The notes beneath the pieces were generated by a model that worked only from the letters and a program-made list of their open reading frames with translations, was not told the DNA's origin and did not search any database. From Rhizobium sp. CG5 (GTDB taxonomy: Bacteria; Pseudomonadota; Alphaproteobacteria; Rhizobiales; Rhizobiaceae): DNA of 64,000 nucleotides. This document shows, piece after piece, positions 25,780 to 35,019 of this stretch. A program made the position numbers and the translations under genes. The DNA lies in assembly GCF_023701945.1 (NCBI RefSeq), contig NZ_JABAEF010000022.1, forward strand, positions 31,672-95,671, given 5' to 3'. Position 1 is the first letter of the stretch. The number at the start of each line of letters is the position of its first letter.

Positions 25780-26195
25780 GCGAAGCCTTCGATCTCCAGC
25801 GTTTCGTCGATGCACAGCGACCAGTCTATGCCGCCGTGCTTGCCGAACTGCGCCGGGGCAAGAAGGCCAGCCACTGGATGTGGTTCATCTTTCCGCAGAT
25901 CCAGGGACTGGGCGGCAGCCCGACGGCCAGGACCTATGCGATCGCATCGCTTGCCGAGGCGCGGGCCTATCTCGCGCATCCCGTGCTCGGGGGCCGATTG
26001 CGGGACTGCTGCGAAATCCTGCTGTCCCTTGACGGTCAAAGCGCGGAAGAGATTTTCGGTTCTCCGGATGTGCTGAAGCTGCGGTCCTCGATGACGCTGT
26101 TTTCAAAGGCCGGCGATGGCGACAGCGTCTTCGACCAGGTGCTGACACGCTTCTACAACGGTGAGGCTGATCCCGCGACGCTCGCGAGGCTTTGA
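25776..26195 (+). CDS. DUF1810 family protein
   Basis: Protein of 139 residues with the DUF1810 core: FDLQRFVDAQRPVYAAVLAEL, SHWMWFIFPQIQGLG, then AYLAHPVLGGRLRDCCEILL. Its biochemical role is unknown. The start is the GTG at 25776, which overlaps the pepT stop (GTGA), with GGAGGAAC about 10 bases upstream. Translational coupling with pepT is therefore likely. Confidence 0.9.
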   Translation: MSEAFDLQRFVDAQRPVYAAVLAELRRGKKASHWMWFIFPQIQGLGGSPTARTYAIASLAEARAYLAHPVLGGRLRDCCEILLSLDGQSAEEIFGSPDVLKLRSSMTLFSKAGDGDSVFDQVLTRFYNGEADPATLARL

Positions 26196-26220
26196 GTGCC
26201 GGTCAGGACCGCAGGCAAAC

Positions 26221-27750
26221 CTATTCCGCCGCCGATTGCGCCGCCGGGTCGATGTCCACGGCATTGGGATCGCCGGGCTGGGTTTCGACCTCCAGATCGG
26301 GAAAGGCGACGATGCGCTTGCCGGAGAAATCGGTGTGCAACACGATCAGGCCCTGTTCTTCGAAATAGCCGAGCAGGCGGCGGGCGCGGCGGGCCGAATG
26401 GGTGCCATAGGCCCTGGCAATGCGCTGGTCGGAGGGGCAAGGCTCCTGGCGGATGGCGGCCTTGGCCATCAGCAGGAACACGCCCTGCAGGTCGTCGGTG
26501 ACGCTGATCGATAGCGTCAGCGCCGTCGCCCAGGCCTCGCTTGCGGCCGTCTCGTCATCGACGCCGGAGCGGGTCACGGCAACCCGGCGGCGGAATTCGC
26601 TCATGGCCATCGGCGGGCCGGCGATGCGGCGCATGCGGGCGCGCACCAGGAATTCCTGATAGAGCACGGCATCGGTTCGATAGGCGGCCTGCGGATCGTC
26701 GAGAATTTCCGACAGCACTGCCGCCATGCGGTCCTCGCGCTCTTCGGCCGAGATTTCCGGCGCGCTGGAGCGCGGCTCGGCGGCAACCGGGCCGGAGGCG
26801 GCCGGCGTCGAGCGCGACAGCTCGGCCAGGATGTCGGTGGTCGGGCGCGGTGCCGGCGGCGCGCGGCGGGTGATCGGCCGGGTGAACTCTTCCGGGTCGG
26901 GCGTGAAGATCAGATCCTCGACATCCTGCGGCGCATCCGGCAGCGGCATCAGCTTGGGGCTGGAGGAGCGGGCCGAGGTCTCGACATTGCCGATGACGAT
27001 CGGCAGCGGGCGGCGCGACAGAGCCGGGCCGAGGGCGACGAAATTGCCGCGCTTCAGATCGCGGAACATTTCGGCCTGGCGGCGGTCCATGCCGAGCAGG
27101 TCGGCGGCGCGCGCCATGTCGATATCGAGAAAGGTGCGGCCCATCAGGAAGTTGGAGGCTTCGGCGGCGACATTCTTGGCAAGCTTGGCCAGACGCTGGG
27201 TGGCAATCACGCCGGCCAGACCGCGTTTGCGGCCGCGGCACATCAGATTGGTCATGGCGCCGAGCGACATTTTGCGCGCATCTTCCGAGACATCGCCGGC
27301 CACCGACGGCGCGAACATCTGCGCCTCGTCGACCACGACCAGAACCGGATACCAATATTCACGCTCGGCATCGAACATGCCGTTGAGGAAGGCGGCGGCA
27401 GCGCGCATCTGCTGCTCGATATCGAGGCCTTCCAACGTCAGGACGCAGGAGACGCGGTGCTGGCGGATGCGGTTGGCAATGCCGGCCAGTTCCGCCTCTG
27501 TGCGTTCACCATCCACGACGACATGGCCATATTTCTCCGAAAGCGTGACGAAATCGCCTTCCGGATCGATGATCACCTGCTGCACCCATGGGGCGGATTG
27601 CTCCAGCAAGCGGCGCAGCAGATGGGACTTGCCGGAACCGGAATTGCCCTGCACCAGCAGACGCGTCGCCAAAAGCTCCTCGATATCGAGCTTGGCCGGC
27701 GCGCCGCCCGTCACCGTTCCCATATCGATTCCGACCTGCACTGGATGCAC
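26221..27750 (-). CDS. HerA/FtsK-superfamily ATPase
   Basis: ATP-binding protein of 509 residues. Walker A is GNSGSGKSHLL (about 35-45), Walker B is LVVVDEAQMFAP (about 137-148), and VIATQRLAKLAKNVAAEASN is the sensor/arginine-finger region typical of HerA-type DNA translocases. The first about 20 residues are too short for a HAS barrel. The C-terminal half (about 300-509) is Pro/Ala-rich and then helical with a winged-helix-like end. No NurA nuclease gene is adjacent, so its DNA role is open. Confidence 0.8.
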   Translation of the reverse strand: MHPVQVGIDMGTVTGGAPAKLDIEELLATRLLVQGNSGSGKSHLLRRLLEQSAPWVQQVIIDPEGDFVTLSEKYGHVVVDGERTEAELAGIANRIRQHRVSCVLTLEGLDIEQQMRAAAAFLNGMFDAEREYWYPVLVVVDEAQMFAPSVAGDVSEDARKMSLGAMTNLMCRGRKRGLAGVIATQRLAKLAKNVAAEASNFLMGRTFLDIDMARAADLLGMDRRQAEMFRDLKRGNFVALGPALSRRPLPIVIGNVETSARSSSPKLMPLPDAPQDVEDLIFTPDPEEFTRPITRRAPPAPRPTTDILAELSRSTPAASGPVAAEPRSSAPEISAEEREDRMAAVLSEILDDPQAAYRTDAVLYQEFLVRARMRRIAGPPMAMSEFRRRVAVTRSGVDDETAASEAWATALTLSISVTDDLQGVFLLMAKAAIRQEPCPSDQRIARAYGTHSARRARRLLGYFEEQGLIVLHTDFSGKRIVAFPDLEVETQPGDPNAVDIDPAAQSAAE

Positions 27751-27993
27751 CTCTTCCTACTGACGCCGCTTCAGGCGAGCCGCCACCTGTAGCAAAGAAT
27801 ACAGGAGTCGGCGCAGCGAAATAGCCGTCCATCAACAGGGAATCGCGCGGTGGGTGACATTTTTGTCAGGAGAAGCGGTCGCCGGTCGCGATCGTGGGTC
27901 GATACCCCAATCGAACCAGCGACCCTTTGTTGCGGTTAAGCCCGCGCCACTCGATTCCGATGGCGATACCACCGGAATCGAGCATGCCCAGGA

Positions 27994-28233
27994 TCAAAGC
28001 CGGATGTCCCAGAGGGACGGCTTGCGCGGCAGGAGAAAGTCCTCCCCCTCCTCCGGCATGCCGATATCGCGCAGCATGTGGGGGGAGAGATCGCTCAGCA
28101 CATTGGCGGTATGCCGCTGCCGCCGCGCTGCCGCGACAAAGGCGGCGACGACCCGCCACATCCCGAATTTCTGGTACAGCGCCTCGACCGAGGCGACCAG
28201 ATCGTCCACAACTAATGATTGTTCCTTATGCAT
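27994..28233 (-). CDS. DUF1127 small protein
   Basis: Protein of 79 residues starting MHKEQSLVVDDLVASVEAL, with a DUF1127 core in the second half (RRQRHTANVLSDLSPHMLRDIGMPEE). This is the second DUF1127 gene in the window. The start is the ATG at 28233, with CAGG about seven bases upstream. Small Arg-rich DUF1127 proteins affect RNA turnover and phosphate/stress physiology in relatives; the specific role here is unknown. Confidence 0.8.
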   Translation of the reverse strand: MHKEQSLVVDDLVASVEALYQKFGMWRVVAAFVAAARRQRHTANVLSDLSPHMLRDIGMPEEGEDFLLPRKPSLWDIRL

Positions 28234-28388
28234 AGTTTTACCTGCCCGGCGCGGCAAAGCGACCGGGTCCTTCTGAGATAAAAAGACAGGCGATACGGGC
28301 AGAACCAGGCGCACAGAGGCGAGGTCAGCCGATCACGTTAAATCAATGAGAAAGTGCCAAAAAGGCGGAATCGCGAACGGAAAAGCCG

Positions 28389-28481
28389 TTAGCTGGTGGT
28401 TCGTGATCGCAAGGCGCCATGCGCGGAGATCATAAACACCGGATCCGCCATGGTGGCGCACGGTCGAATATAAGTATGCAT
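28389..28481 (-). CDS. possible 30-residue small protein
   Basis: Open frame of 30 codons starting MHTYIRPCATMADPVF, in the 412-base gap between a DUF1127 gene and an MFS gene. A perfect AGGAGG (28488-28493) lies six bases before the ATG, the best ribosome site in the region. TTGTGT-N16-TAATTT (28519-28546, minus strand) is a plausible promoter. No family is known. It may be a genuine small protein or a leader peptide. Bases 28234-28388 and 28547-28645 hold no other gene I can see. Confidence 0.4.
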   Translation of the reverse strand: MHTYIRPCATMADPVFMISAHGALRSRTTS

Positions 28482-28645
28482 CGTACGCCTCCTGCGGCTA
28501 GAGTTTCGGATGGCCACAAAATTACATGAGTCTAAATGCGACACAAGAGCGCAATTGACGATTGCAGCGGTTAGGGGCAATCCGTTGCTATAATGCAACA
28601 GCGCGCTCCGGGAGCGCAGCACCGTGACGCGGACAGCAATTGCGT

Positions 28646-29821
28646 TCAGAGGATCTCGCCGACCACGATCCGCTTCGGTGCGCCGCTGGCCTTGGGTGCC
28701 AGCACATGGGTCAGGGCCAGGCTGAGGCAGAGGGTCGGCAGAAGTGTTGCCAGGCCGATGCGGAGATTGGACACTTCGGCGACAAAGCCGATCATCGGCG
28801 GGCCGACCAGGAAACCGGCCAGAGCAATGAAGGTCAGGATGGCGACGTTTTCGGCAGCCGGCCGGTCGCCGATCGATGCGGATGCGGTCACAGCCAAGGG
28901 AAATCCGACCGAGACGCCGAAGCCTATGGCGGCAAAGCCGACCAGCGCGGTCGTGGCGTTTGGCGCCAGCAGAACAATGCCCAAACCGATAAGCGACGAA
29001 CATCCACAGAGGCGTGCCGTCGTCACGGCGCCGAACCGGCCCTTCATCGCATCGCCGGCAAAGCGTCCGGCGGCCGCCATCAGGGCGAAAATCGTATAGC
29101 CGATGCCGGTCGTCATGCCGGTCGTCTGGAAAATACCTTTGAGATAGACCGCCGACCAATCGGCAATCGCGCCTTCGGTCATGGTGATGCCGAAGACGAA
29201 CAGGCTGACGGCCAGCAGGGCCTTGCTCGGCAGATGCAGACCCGGCGGCTTTACGGCAAGCGTCTCGGGCGCCCTCACCGGCGGCCGCGGCAGCCTGACA
29301 CTCACCAGGATCGCCAGCGGCAGGACGGCGCCGGCAACGCCCAGGATCGACCATTCGGGCGGCAGTCGCAGCGCCAGGAGCGCCGCGCCGATCAGGCTGC
29401 CGGCCATGATGCCGAGGCTCCAGAAGCCGTGGCAGCGGCTCATGATCTGCACACCCGCCATCGTCTCGATCTCATCGGCCTCGACATTGAGGCCGAGCTC
29501 CACGGTCGAGAGCGCCCCGCCGAGCAGCGCCAGCAGGAAGAACAGCATGGGCATGCTGGTGGCGAAGGCCGGCAGCGAGACCAGAAGCAGAAAGACCATG
29601 AAGCCATAGAGGATCGTGGCCCGGCCGCCGATGCGTGCCACCAAACGACCGGCGAACGGCAAGGTCAACAGGGTGCCGACCGGCAGGCCGAGAAGAGCCA
29701 TGGCCAGATCCGCCGGCCCGAGTGCCAGCCGCGCCTGGATTTCCGGAATACGGGGCAGCCAGCAGCCGAACGCGATCGGCTGCAGGAAAAACACAGCCAT
29801 GATCAATCTCTGCAGGGACAT
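28646..29821 (-). CDS. MFS transporter (YbjJ-like)
   Basis: Inner-membrane transporter of 391 residues with about 12 hydrophobic segments. The N-terminus MSLQRLIMAVFFLQPIAFGCWLPRIPEIQ, split over residues 1-29, and the loop LVARIGGRATILYG match the fucose-permease/YbjJ branch of the MFS. The substrate is not evident. I chose the ATG at 29821 since the longer reading to 29866 adds a charged extension. A GTTAAATC stretch near 28333 upstream of the neighbouring gene is unrelated. Confidence 0.85.
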   Translation of the reverse strand: MSLQRLIMAVFFLQPIAFGCWLPRIPEIQARLALGPADLAMALLGLPVGTLLTLPFAGRLVARIGGRATILYGFMVFLLLVSLPAFATSMPMLFFLLALLGGALSTVELGLNVEADEIETMAGVQIMSRCHGFWSLGIMAGSLIGAALLALRLPPEWSILGVAGAVLPLAILVSVRLPRPPVRAPETLAVKPPGLHLPSKALLAVSLFVFGITMTEGAIADWSAVYLKGIFQTTGMTTGIGYTIFALMAAAGRFAGDAMKGRFGAVTTARLCGCSSLIGLGIVLLAPNATTALVGFAAIGFGVSVGFPLAVTASASIGDRPAAENVAILTFIALAGFLVGPPMIGFVAEVSNLRIGLATLLPTLCLSLALTHVLAPKASGAPKRIVVGEIL

Positions 29822-29941
29822 CGGCGCTCTTTCGGATGGAAGACGATCAGCACGGAGGAGAATCACGCTCCTGCTCGTTCAGTCTGCTGATTTCGCCGCC
29901 GAAAAGGAAGTTTACCACTTTTTGACGTGGTTCTCTTCGCC

Positions 29942-31231
29942 TCAGTGGTCGTCTTCGATCACCGGCGATACGAGCAGCTTGTCGATGCGCCGGCCGTCCA
30001 GGTCGATGACTTCGAAACGCCAGCCATGGGTGACGAAGCTGTCGCCGAGATCCGGGATGCGCTTCAGCTCGGCAATGACGAAGCCGGCAACCGTGGTGTA
30101 ATCGGGATCGTCTTCGATGCGCAGGCGGATCTGCTCGGCAAATTCGTCGATCGGCATCCAGCCGGCCACCAGATAGGAACCGTCCTCGCGCCGCACGAAT
30201 TGCGGCTCCTCTTCCTGGTGTTCGACGAACACGCCGGTAATGGCTTCCAGAATATCGCCTGACGTGATGATGCCTTCGAAATGGCCGTACTCGTCATAGA
30301 CCAGCACCATATGCAGCGGCGAGGCGCGCATGGCCTTGATGATATCGATGGCGCTCGACAGGTCGGAGACAATCGGCACTTCGCTGATCACGGTGCGGAT
30401 ATCGATGTCGGGCGACAGGGAGATGGCGTCATAGACATGCTTGACGAACAGCACGCCGACGATCTCGTCGGAATGGCCGTTGCGCACCGGCAGACGCGAA
30501 TGCTGGGTGAGGCGCAGCTTTTCGCGGATCACGTCGAAATCGTCGTCGATCTCGACCACCTCGACATCGCGGCGCGGCGTCATCAGGCCGCGTGCCGTGC
30601 GGTCGGCAAGGCGCATGACGCCGGTGATCATCTGGGATTCTTCGTTCTCGATGACGCCGGCGCTCTGGGCTTCGGCGAGCACGGAGCGGATTTCCTCGTC
30701 CGTCACCGTTCCGGCCGATGCGCCCTTCTGGCCGAGCAGGCTGAGGATCAGCCGACCCGAGCGATCGAGCAGCCAGACCAGCGGCGCGCCGATGCGCGAC
30801 AGCATCAGCATCGGGCGGGCAATGCTGGCGGCGACCATTTCGGGATTGCGCAGGGCGATCTGCTTGGGCACCAGTTCGCCGACGATCAGCGACAGATAGG
30901 TGATGGCAACGACCACGGAACCGACACCCAGCGCATCCGAAACACCATTGGAGAGGCCAACCGATTCGAGCCAGATGGCGAGCCGGGCGCCCAGCGTAGC
31001 GCCCGAAAAGGCACCGGACAGAACACCGACCAGCGTGATGCCGATCTGCACCGTCGACAGGAACTTGCCCGGATCCTCCGACAGCCGGATGGCCACTTCA
31101 GCGCCGCGATTACCCCGTTCGGACAGCACCTTGAGCCGCGCCGGTCTTGAGGAGACCACGGCCATCTCCGACATGGCCAAAACGCCATTGACGATGGTCA
31201 GGAGAACGACGATTAAAATTTCAACAAACAC
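29942..31231 (-). CDS. CNNM/CorC family protein with CBS domains
   Basis: Membrane protein of 429 residues: a DUF21/CNNM transmembrane domain (about 1-180, with the conserved MSEMAVVSSRPARL), two CBS domains (about 205-330, including LMTPRRDVEVVEID and GVLFVKHVYDA) and a C-terminal CorC/HlyC domain (about 345-429). These proteins are linked to magnesium and cobalt efflux; the old name is hemolysin family. The start is the GTG at 31231, giving MFVEILIVVLLTIVNG. A GTG at 31288 would add 19 residues that do not look like the family. Confidence 0.88.
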   Translation of the reverse strand: MFVEILIVVLLTIVNGVLAMSEMAVVSSRPARLKVLSERGNRGAEVAIRLSEDPGKFLSTVQIGITLVGVLSGAFSGATLGARLAIWLESVGLSNGVSDALGVGSVVVAITYLSLIVGELVPKQIALRNPEMVAASIARPMLMLSRIGAPLVWLLDRSGRLILSLLGQKGASAGTVTDEEIRSVLAEAQSAGVIENEESQMITGVMRLADRTARGLMTPRRDVEVVEIDDDFDVIREKLRLTQHSRLPVRNGHSDEIVGVLFVKHVYDAISLSPDIDIRTVISEVPIVSDLSSAIDIIKAMRASPLHMVLVYDEYGHFEGIITSGDILEAITGVFVEHQEEEPQFVRREDGSYLVAGWMPIDEFAEQIRLRIEDDPDYTTVAGFVIAELKRIPDLGDSFVTHGWRFEVIDLDGRRIDKLLVSPVIEDDH

Positions 31232-31385
31232 GAGTGTTTCAAAGCTCCAGAAGGCCGTCTTGCCGACGGTTGAAACCGTCTCTAGCACAGACTTGCAATG
31301 CTTGCCAAAATAAGTGCGGGATTTTCGCAATACAAGCCGACCGAGCGGTCGGATCCGATCTCGGCCTTTACTGCAAGCGGAATGG

Positions 31386-32180
31386 TCAGGCCATGCGCAG
31401 GCCAAAACCCTGCATCAGGCGCCGCGTCGAGAAATCCGGATTGCCGGAGGTGAAGACCGCGAAATCGAACGCTTCCGGGTGTTCGGCGCCCTCCGTCAGC
31501 GGCACCAGACGGCGGGCCTGGCGGGCGATCGCCTCGGCCGGGTCCAACCAGTCGACCGGCCAGGGCGCCAGTCGCCGGAAGACATTGGCGAGAAAGGGAT
31601 AATGGGTGCAGGCCAGCACGACGATGTCGGTGCGGCGGCCGTCCCTGTCGACAAAGCAGGGCGCGATCTCGGCCAGGATCTCGGCATCGTCGGCCCCCTC
31701 GCCGCGGATATAGGCCTCGGCCAGCCGCGCCAGGTTCTGGGATCCGACCAGGCGGACATGGCATTGGCCGGCAAAGGACTGGATCAGATCGCGGGTATAG
31801 GCACGCTTGACGGTGCCCGGCGTTGCCAGGACGGAGACCAGGCCCGACCGGGTCCGCTCGGCGGCGGGCTTGATGGCCGGCACGGTGCCGATGAAACGCC
31901 TGTCGGGAAAGGCGGCGCGCAGATCGCTGCCGGCCAGCGTGAAGGCGGTGTTGCAGGCAACGATCACCGCTTCGGGATCATAGGTCTTCAGCAGGTTTTC
32001 GAACAGGTCGAGAATGCGCTCCTTCAGCGGCTGTTCTTCCCAGTCGCCATAGGGAAAACCGGCATCGTCGGCGACATAGATGAAGCCGCGCTCCGGCATC
32101 AGCACGCGCGCCTCGCGCAGAACGGTCAGGCCGCCAATGCCGCTGTCGAAGACCAGAACCGGTTTCATGTCATGAGTCAT
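31386..32180 (-). CDS. murI: glutamate racemase
   Basis: Converts L- to D-glutamate for peptidoglycan (264 residues). Both catalytic cysteines are visible: VIVACNTAFTL and LACTHYPFL. The N-terminal VLVFDSGIGGLTVLREA is diagnostic. The first motif has Phe in place of the usual Ser of ACNTAST, a small oddity. The ATG at 32180 overlaps the end of trmJ by 11 bases; an ATG at 32168 is the alternative. It is probably co-transcribed with trmJ. Confidence 0.94.
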   Translation of the reverse strand: MTHDMKPVLVFDSGIGGLTVLREARVLMPERGFIYVADDAGFPYGDWEEQPLKERILDLFENLLKTYDPEAVIVACNTAFTLAGSDLRAAFPDRRFIGTVPAIKPAAERTRSGLVSVLATPGTVKRAYTRDLIQSFAGQCHVRLVGSQNLARLAEAYIRGEGADDAEILAEIAPCFVDRDGRRTDIVVLACTHYPFLANVFRRLAPWPVDWLDPAEAIARQARRLVPLTEGAEHPEAFDFAVFTSGNPDFSTRRLMQGFGLRMA

Positions 32181-33030
32181 TCCGGCCGTCATCCTGCTCC
32201 ACAACACCTTCATCAACCGGGGCACCGCCTGAAAGGCTGTCGTCCGGCGCACCGCTGCCGCGCGGTCTTTTGCGGGAGAAGCGGTCGAGCGAGGAGATCA
32301 CCCCGCGCAACACGCCGACTTCCTGCGCCGTAAAGGCGCGACGCGACAGCACGGCCCTGAGGTTGTCGACCATTTTCGGCTTTTTGGCGATGGGGCGGAA
32401 ATAACCGCGCGCATCGAGCGCTTCCTCGATATGCTCGAACAGGCCGAGCACCTCTTCCTTCAGGGCCGGGCGCTGCTCGAGGGGCTGAAACGCCGTGGCG
32501 GTCAGATCCTCCATGCCGGATTTCATCCATTCATAGGACATCAGCAGCACGGCCTGGGCGATGTTGAGCGAGGCAAAGGCCGGATTGACCGGAAAGGTCA
32601 CGAGTTCGTCGGCCAGCGCCACCTCCTCGTTCGACAGGCCGGATTTTTCGCGACCGAACAGGATGCCGGTGCGCTCGCCGGAGACGAAGCGGTGGCGCAG
32701 CGTCGATGCCGCCGTGACCGGGGAGCGCACCGGCTTGAAGCCGTAACGCTCGCGGGCCGTGGTGGCATAGACGAAATTGAGATCGGCGATGGCCTCTTCC
32801 AGGGTCTCGAAAACCCGCGTGCCGTCGATCACATGATCGGCCTTGGAGGCTGCCGAGCGCGCCTTGTCGCTCGGCCAGCCGTCGCGCGGATTGACCAGGC
32901 GCAATTCCGACAGGCCGAAATTGGCCATGGCCCTTGCCACCATGCCGATATTCTCGCCGAGCTGCGGCTCGACCAGAATGATCGCCGGACCCTCGGTCAG
33001 AAGTTCGCGTTCACTGTTGGTGCCTGACAT
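32170..33030 (-). CDS. trmJ: tRNA (Cm32/Um32) 2'-O-methyltransferase TrmJ
   Basis: SPOUT methyltransferase of the TrmH/SpoU family (286 residues) that methylates ribose 32 of tRNA with SAM. The knot motifs are ILVEPQLGENIGMVARAMANFG (split over residues 18-39), GILFGREKSGLSNEE and NPAFASLNIAQAVLLMSYE. The C-terminal extension is helical, then Pro/Gly-rich. The window also encodes ttcA, another tRNA position 32 modification enzyme. It is upstream of and overlaps murI. Confidence 0.9.
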   Translation of the reverse strand: MSGTNSERELLTEGPAIILVEPQLGENIGMVARAMANFGLSELRLVNPRDGWPSDKARSAASKADHVIDGTRVFETLEEAIADLNFVYATTARERYGFKPVRSPVTAASTLRHRFVSGERTGILFGREKSGLSNEEVALADELVTFPVNPAFASLNIAQAVLLMSYEWMKSGMEDLTATAFQPLEQRPALKEEVLGLFEHIEEALDARGYFRPIAKKPKMVDNLRAVLSRRAFTAQEVGVLRGVISSLDRFSRKRPRGSGAPDDSLSGGAPVDEGVVEQDDGRNDS

Positions 33031-33099
33031 TTTCCGCCTCTGGACTGATAGAGGGGGCTCATTGGCACAAAAATGTCCCGACGCAAAGGGTGCGCAGGT

Positions 33100-33657
33100 T
33101 TACTCCTCGCCGTCGAAGCCCTTCAGCATGTGGTCGATCTGGCTTTTCGCCAGATCGGCATACCTGGCCTTGACCGAGGTCTCGAGCTGGCCATCGCGAT
33201 AATCGCTCTTCCAGAAATTGTCGATCACGTAGCGACCGTCTTCCTCGATGACATGAAAGCGCAGGGCCGGCTCGGTCCTGTCGGGCTTGATGCCCCAGCA
33301 GGACGACACGTCGAAATAGACGGCAACCGGGACGACATCGCCCTTCGGCTTGCCGGCGGCGATCCTGAGATCCTTCATCGGGCACGGGTCCTGACTGACC
33401 ACGACCTCGTCCTGCCCGGTCATGACGCCCTGTAGGTCGAGCAAGTCATCGCCCAGCGCCGCCATGCGGTAGATCTGCGAAAAGCTTCGGCTGTAGATCG
33501 ATGTCAGCAGAACCTCGTCATAATAGTCGGTCGCCTGACTATTGCCCTCGATGCCATCGGCGACCTTCATCAGGGTGACGACGGGATCCTGCGGCTCGGC
33601 CGCCTGGGCGGCACCGGCGAACAGGGACAACGCCATAAAAAGCACGCGAAATCTCAT
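33100..33657 (-). CDS. secreted protein, tandem paralogue A
   Basis: Protein of 185 residues with a signal peptide (MRFRVLFMALSLFAGAAQAAE). It shares layout with the next two genes: EPQDPV after the cleavage site, a Cys-containing TGQDEVVVSQDPCP block, a second Cys (VSSCWG) and an RYVIDNFW end motif. The late VID motif resembles DUF3828/NTF2-like proteins. The two Cys probably form a disulfide. The function is unknown; an envelope or exported role is inferred from the signal peptide. Confidence 0.78.
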   Translation of the reverse strand: MRFRVLFMALSLFAGAAQAAEPQDPVVTLMKVADGIEGNSQATDYYDEVLLTSIYSRSFSQIYRMAALGDDLLDLQGVMTGQDEVVVSQDPCPMKDLRIAAGKPKGDVVPVAVYFDVSSCWGIKPDRTEPALRFHVIEEDGRYVIDNFWKSDYRDGQLETSVKARYADLAKSQIDHMLKGFDGEE

Positions 33658-33688
33658 ATACCCAGCCCCCCTGCCGCATTGCCCGCGA

Positions 33689-34231
33689 TTATTTTGCCAT
33701 CGCCTCGAGTTCGGCACGCAGCGGCACGTCGTTGACGAAATGGATGTCATCGATCACGTAGCGTTTTTCGTCGACCTCGTCGTCCTCCTGCACCAGCCGG
33801 TAGAGGACTTCCGTGACCTCGTTCTTGCCCTCATACTCGCCGTCATAGCACCAGCTCCGCTTGAAGCCGACGAGCACCTCGGTCACGCCGCCCTTGGTCT
33901 GCGGCTTGCCGTAGGTGACATCCTTCGGCACGCAGCCCTCCTGGCCGCCCAAGACCGGATCGTAGTCGAGCAGCATGGTGTCATTCCCGCGCTTGGATGC
34001 CAGCAAGGCCTTCACATAGGCCTCGGTAAAGCCCTGGCTGAAAAAATTGAGCAGCATGCCGGCGGAAAAATAGTCGTCGTAGACCGCCTTGGCACTCGGC
34101 TCGACACCGGCATTGTAGCTCGCCATCTCGACCAGGAGCTTCACCGGCTCTTCCGGTTCGTTGGCCTGGGCTGGAGCACCGAGCAGCAGGAGCAAGCTGC
34201 CGGCCATCGTCAGTTTGTAGATCGCCGTCAT
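33689..34231 (-). CDS. secreted protein, tandem paralogue B
   Basis: Protein of 180 residues with a signal peptide (MTAIYKLTMAGSLLLLLGAPAQAN). Aligned features with its neighbours: EPEEPVKLL at the mature start, DYDPVLGGQEGC near residue 95, a second Cys in RSWCYDGEY, and RYVIDDIHFV near the end. It is 31 bases upstream of paralogue A and 35 bases downstream of paralogue C on the same strand, a compact three-gene array. The fold is guessed to be NTF2/DUF3828-like; no activity is known. Confidence 0.78.
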   Translation of the reverse strand: MTAIYKLTMAGSLLLLLGAPAQANEPEEPVKLLVEMASYNAGVEPSAKAVYDDYFSAGMLLNFFSQGFTEAYVKALLASKRGNDTMLLDYDPVLGGQEGCVPKDVTYGKPQTKGGVTEVLVGFKRSWCYDGEYEGKNEVTEVLYRLVQEDDEVDEKRYVIDDIHFVNDVPLRAELEAMAK

Positions 34232-34266
34232 GGCTTGGTCCTCGACAAGGTGGTTGGGCGGGCCGC

Positions 34267-34788
34267 TTATTGGGCGGCAATGATCTTCAGCTCGTCCTTG
34301 ATCGAACTGCCGGAATTGCCGTCGACCACCGGATAGATGTCATCGATGACAGGCCGGCCGCGCTCCTCCACGACGTGGAAGATCAGCACCGTGTCCTTCT
34401 GATATTCGGCATCGGAGCCGAAGCATTTGCGGTTGTTGAACAGGGCCGTGACCTGGCCGTCGCCATCATCCTCGACGCGGATGTTCTCGAACGGACAACC
34501 ATCCTGGCCACCGGCGATCGGGTCGTAGTCGAAGGGCGAGCCGGTCGTTTCGCCCTCCGGCAGATCGAAGGCCGGATGCTTGGACGCCTCGGTATAGACG
34601 GCGACAAAATCGGCGCTGAACAGACGGCCAAGATGGTCCTTGTCGAAGATGTCTTCGGACGACGGGTTCTCTGCCTTCCAGTTGCCGGCCGTGACCTTGA
34701 TCACCTCCTTCACAGGCCCTGTCGGATCGGCAGCCAGCGCGGCGGTGGCGGACAGGCAGAGGGCAGCGACGAGCAGAAGCGCTTTCAT
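34267..34788 (-). CDS. secreted protein, tandem paralogue C
   Basis: Protein of 173 residues with a signal peptide (MKALLLVAALCLSATAALAAD). Core motifs match paralogue B closely: DPTGPVKEV, FDYDPIAGGQDGCPF, NNRKCFGSDAEY and RPVIDDIYPVV. This is the first gene of the array in the direction of transcription. The ATG at 34788 gives a clean signal peptide; the longer in-frame reading does not. The function is unknown. Confidence 0.78.
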   Translation of the reverse strand: MKALLLVAALCLSATAALAADPTGPVKEVIKVTAGNWKAENPSSEDIFDKDHLGRLFSADFVAVYTEASKHPAFDLPEGETTGSPFDYDPIAGGQDGCPFENIRVEDDGDGQVTALFNNRKCFGSDAEYQKDTVLIFHVVEERGRPVIDDIYPVVDGNSGSSIKDELKIIAAQ

Positions 34789-34930
34789 GAACGGGGCATC
34801 CGGAAATACGAAAAAAACTGCCGCGACCTTACCGGCCGGCCGGCAAAACACAATGGCGGCACGGCCCTCAATGCCGTCCATTTTTGGGATCAATAAATCA
34901 GCAAAAAGGCGCAATGCGCGCCGGCCAGAG

Positions 34931-34959
34931 CTTTGCGTTCCGGGAGTGGAATGCTATAG
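34931..34959 (+). promoter_or_regulatory. icd promoter
   Basis: CTTTGC (34931-34936), exactly 17 bases, then CTATAG (34954-34959): close to the alphaproteobacterial CTTGAC-N17-CTATAT pattern, 61 bases before the icd ATG. Confidence 0.6.
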
Positions 34960-35019
34960 CGCAACAGGTTTGAACTCAACATAGGGACATCCGTCCCCCT
35001 ACCCACGACGAGGATATTC

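Noticed and set aside
31337..31352. CCGACC-N4-GGTCGG hairpin between murI and the CNNM/CorC gene as a terminator
   Set aside because: Short stem and no T run on the minus strand.
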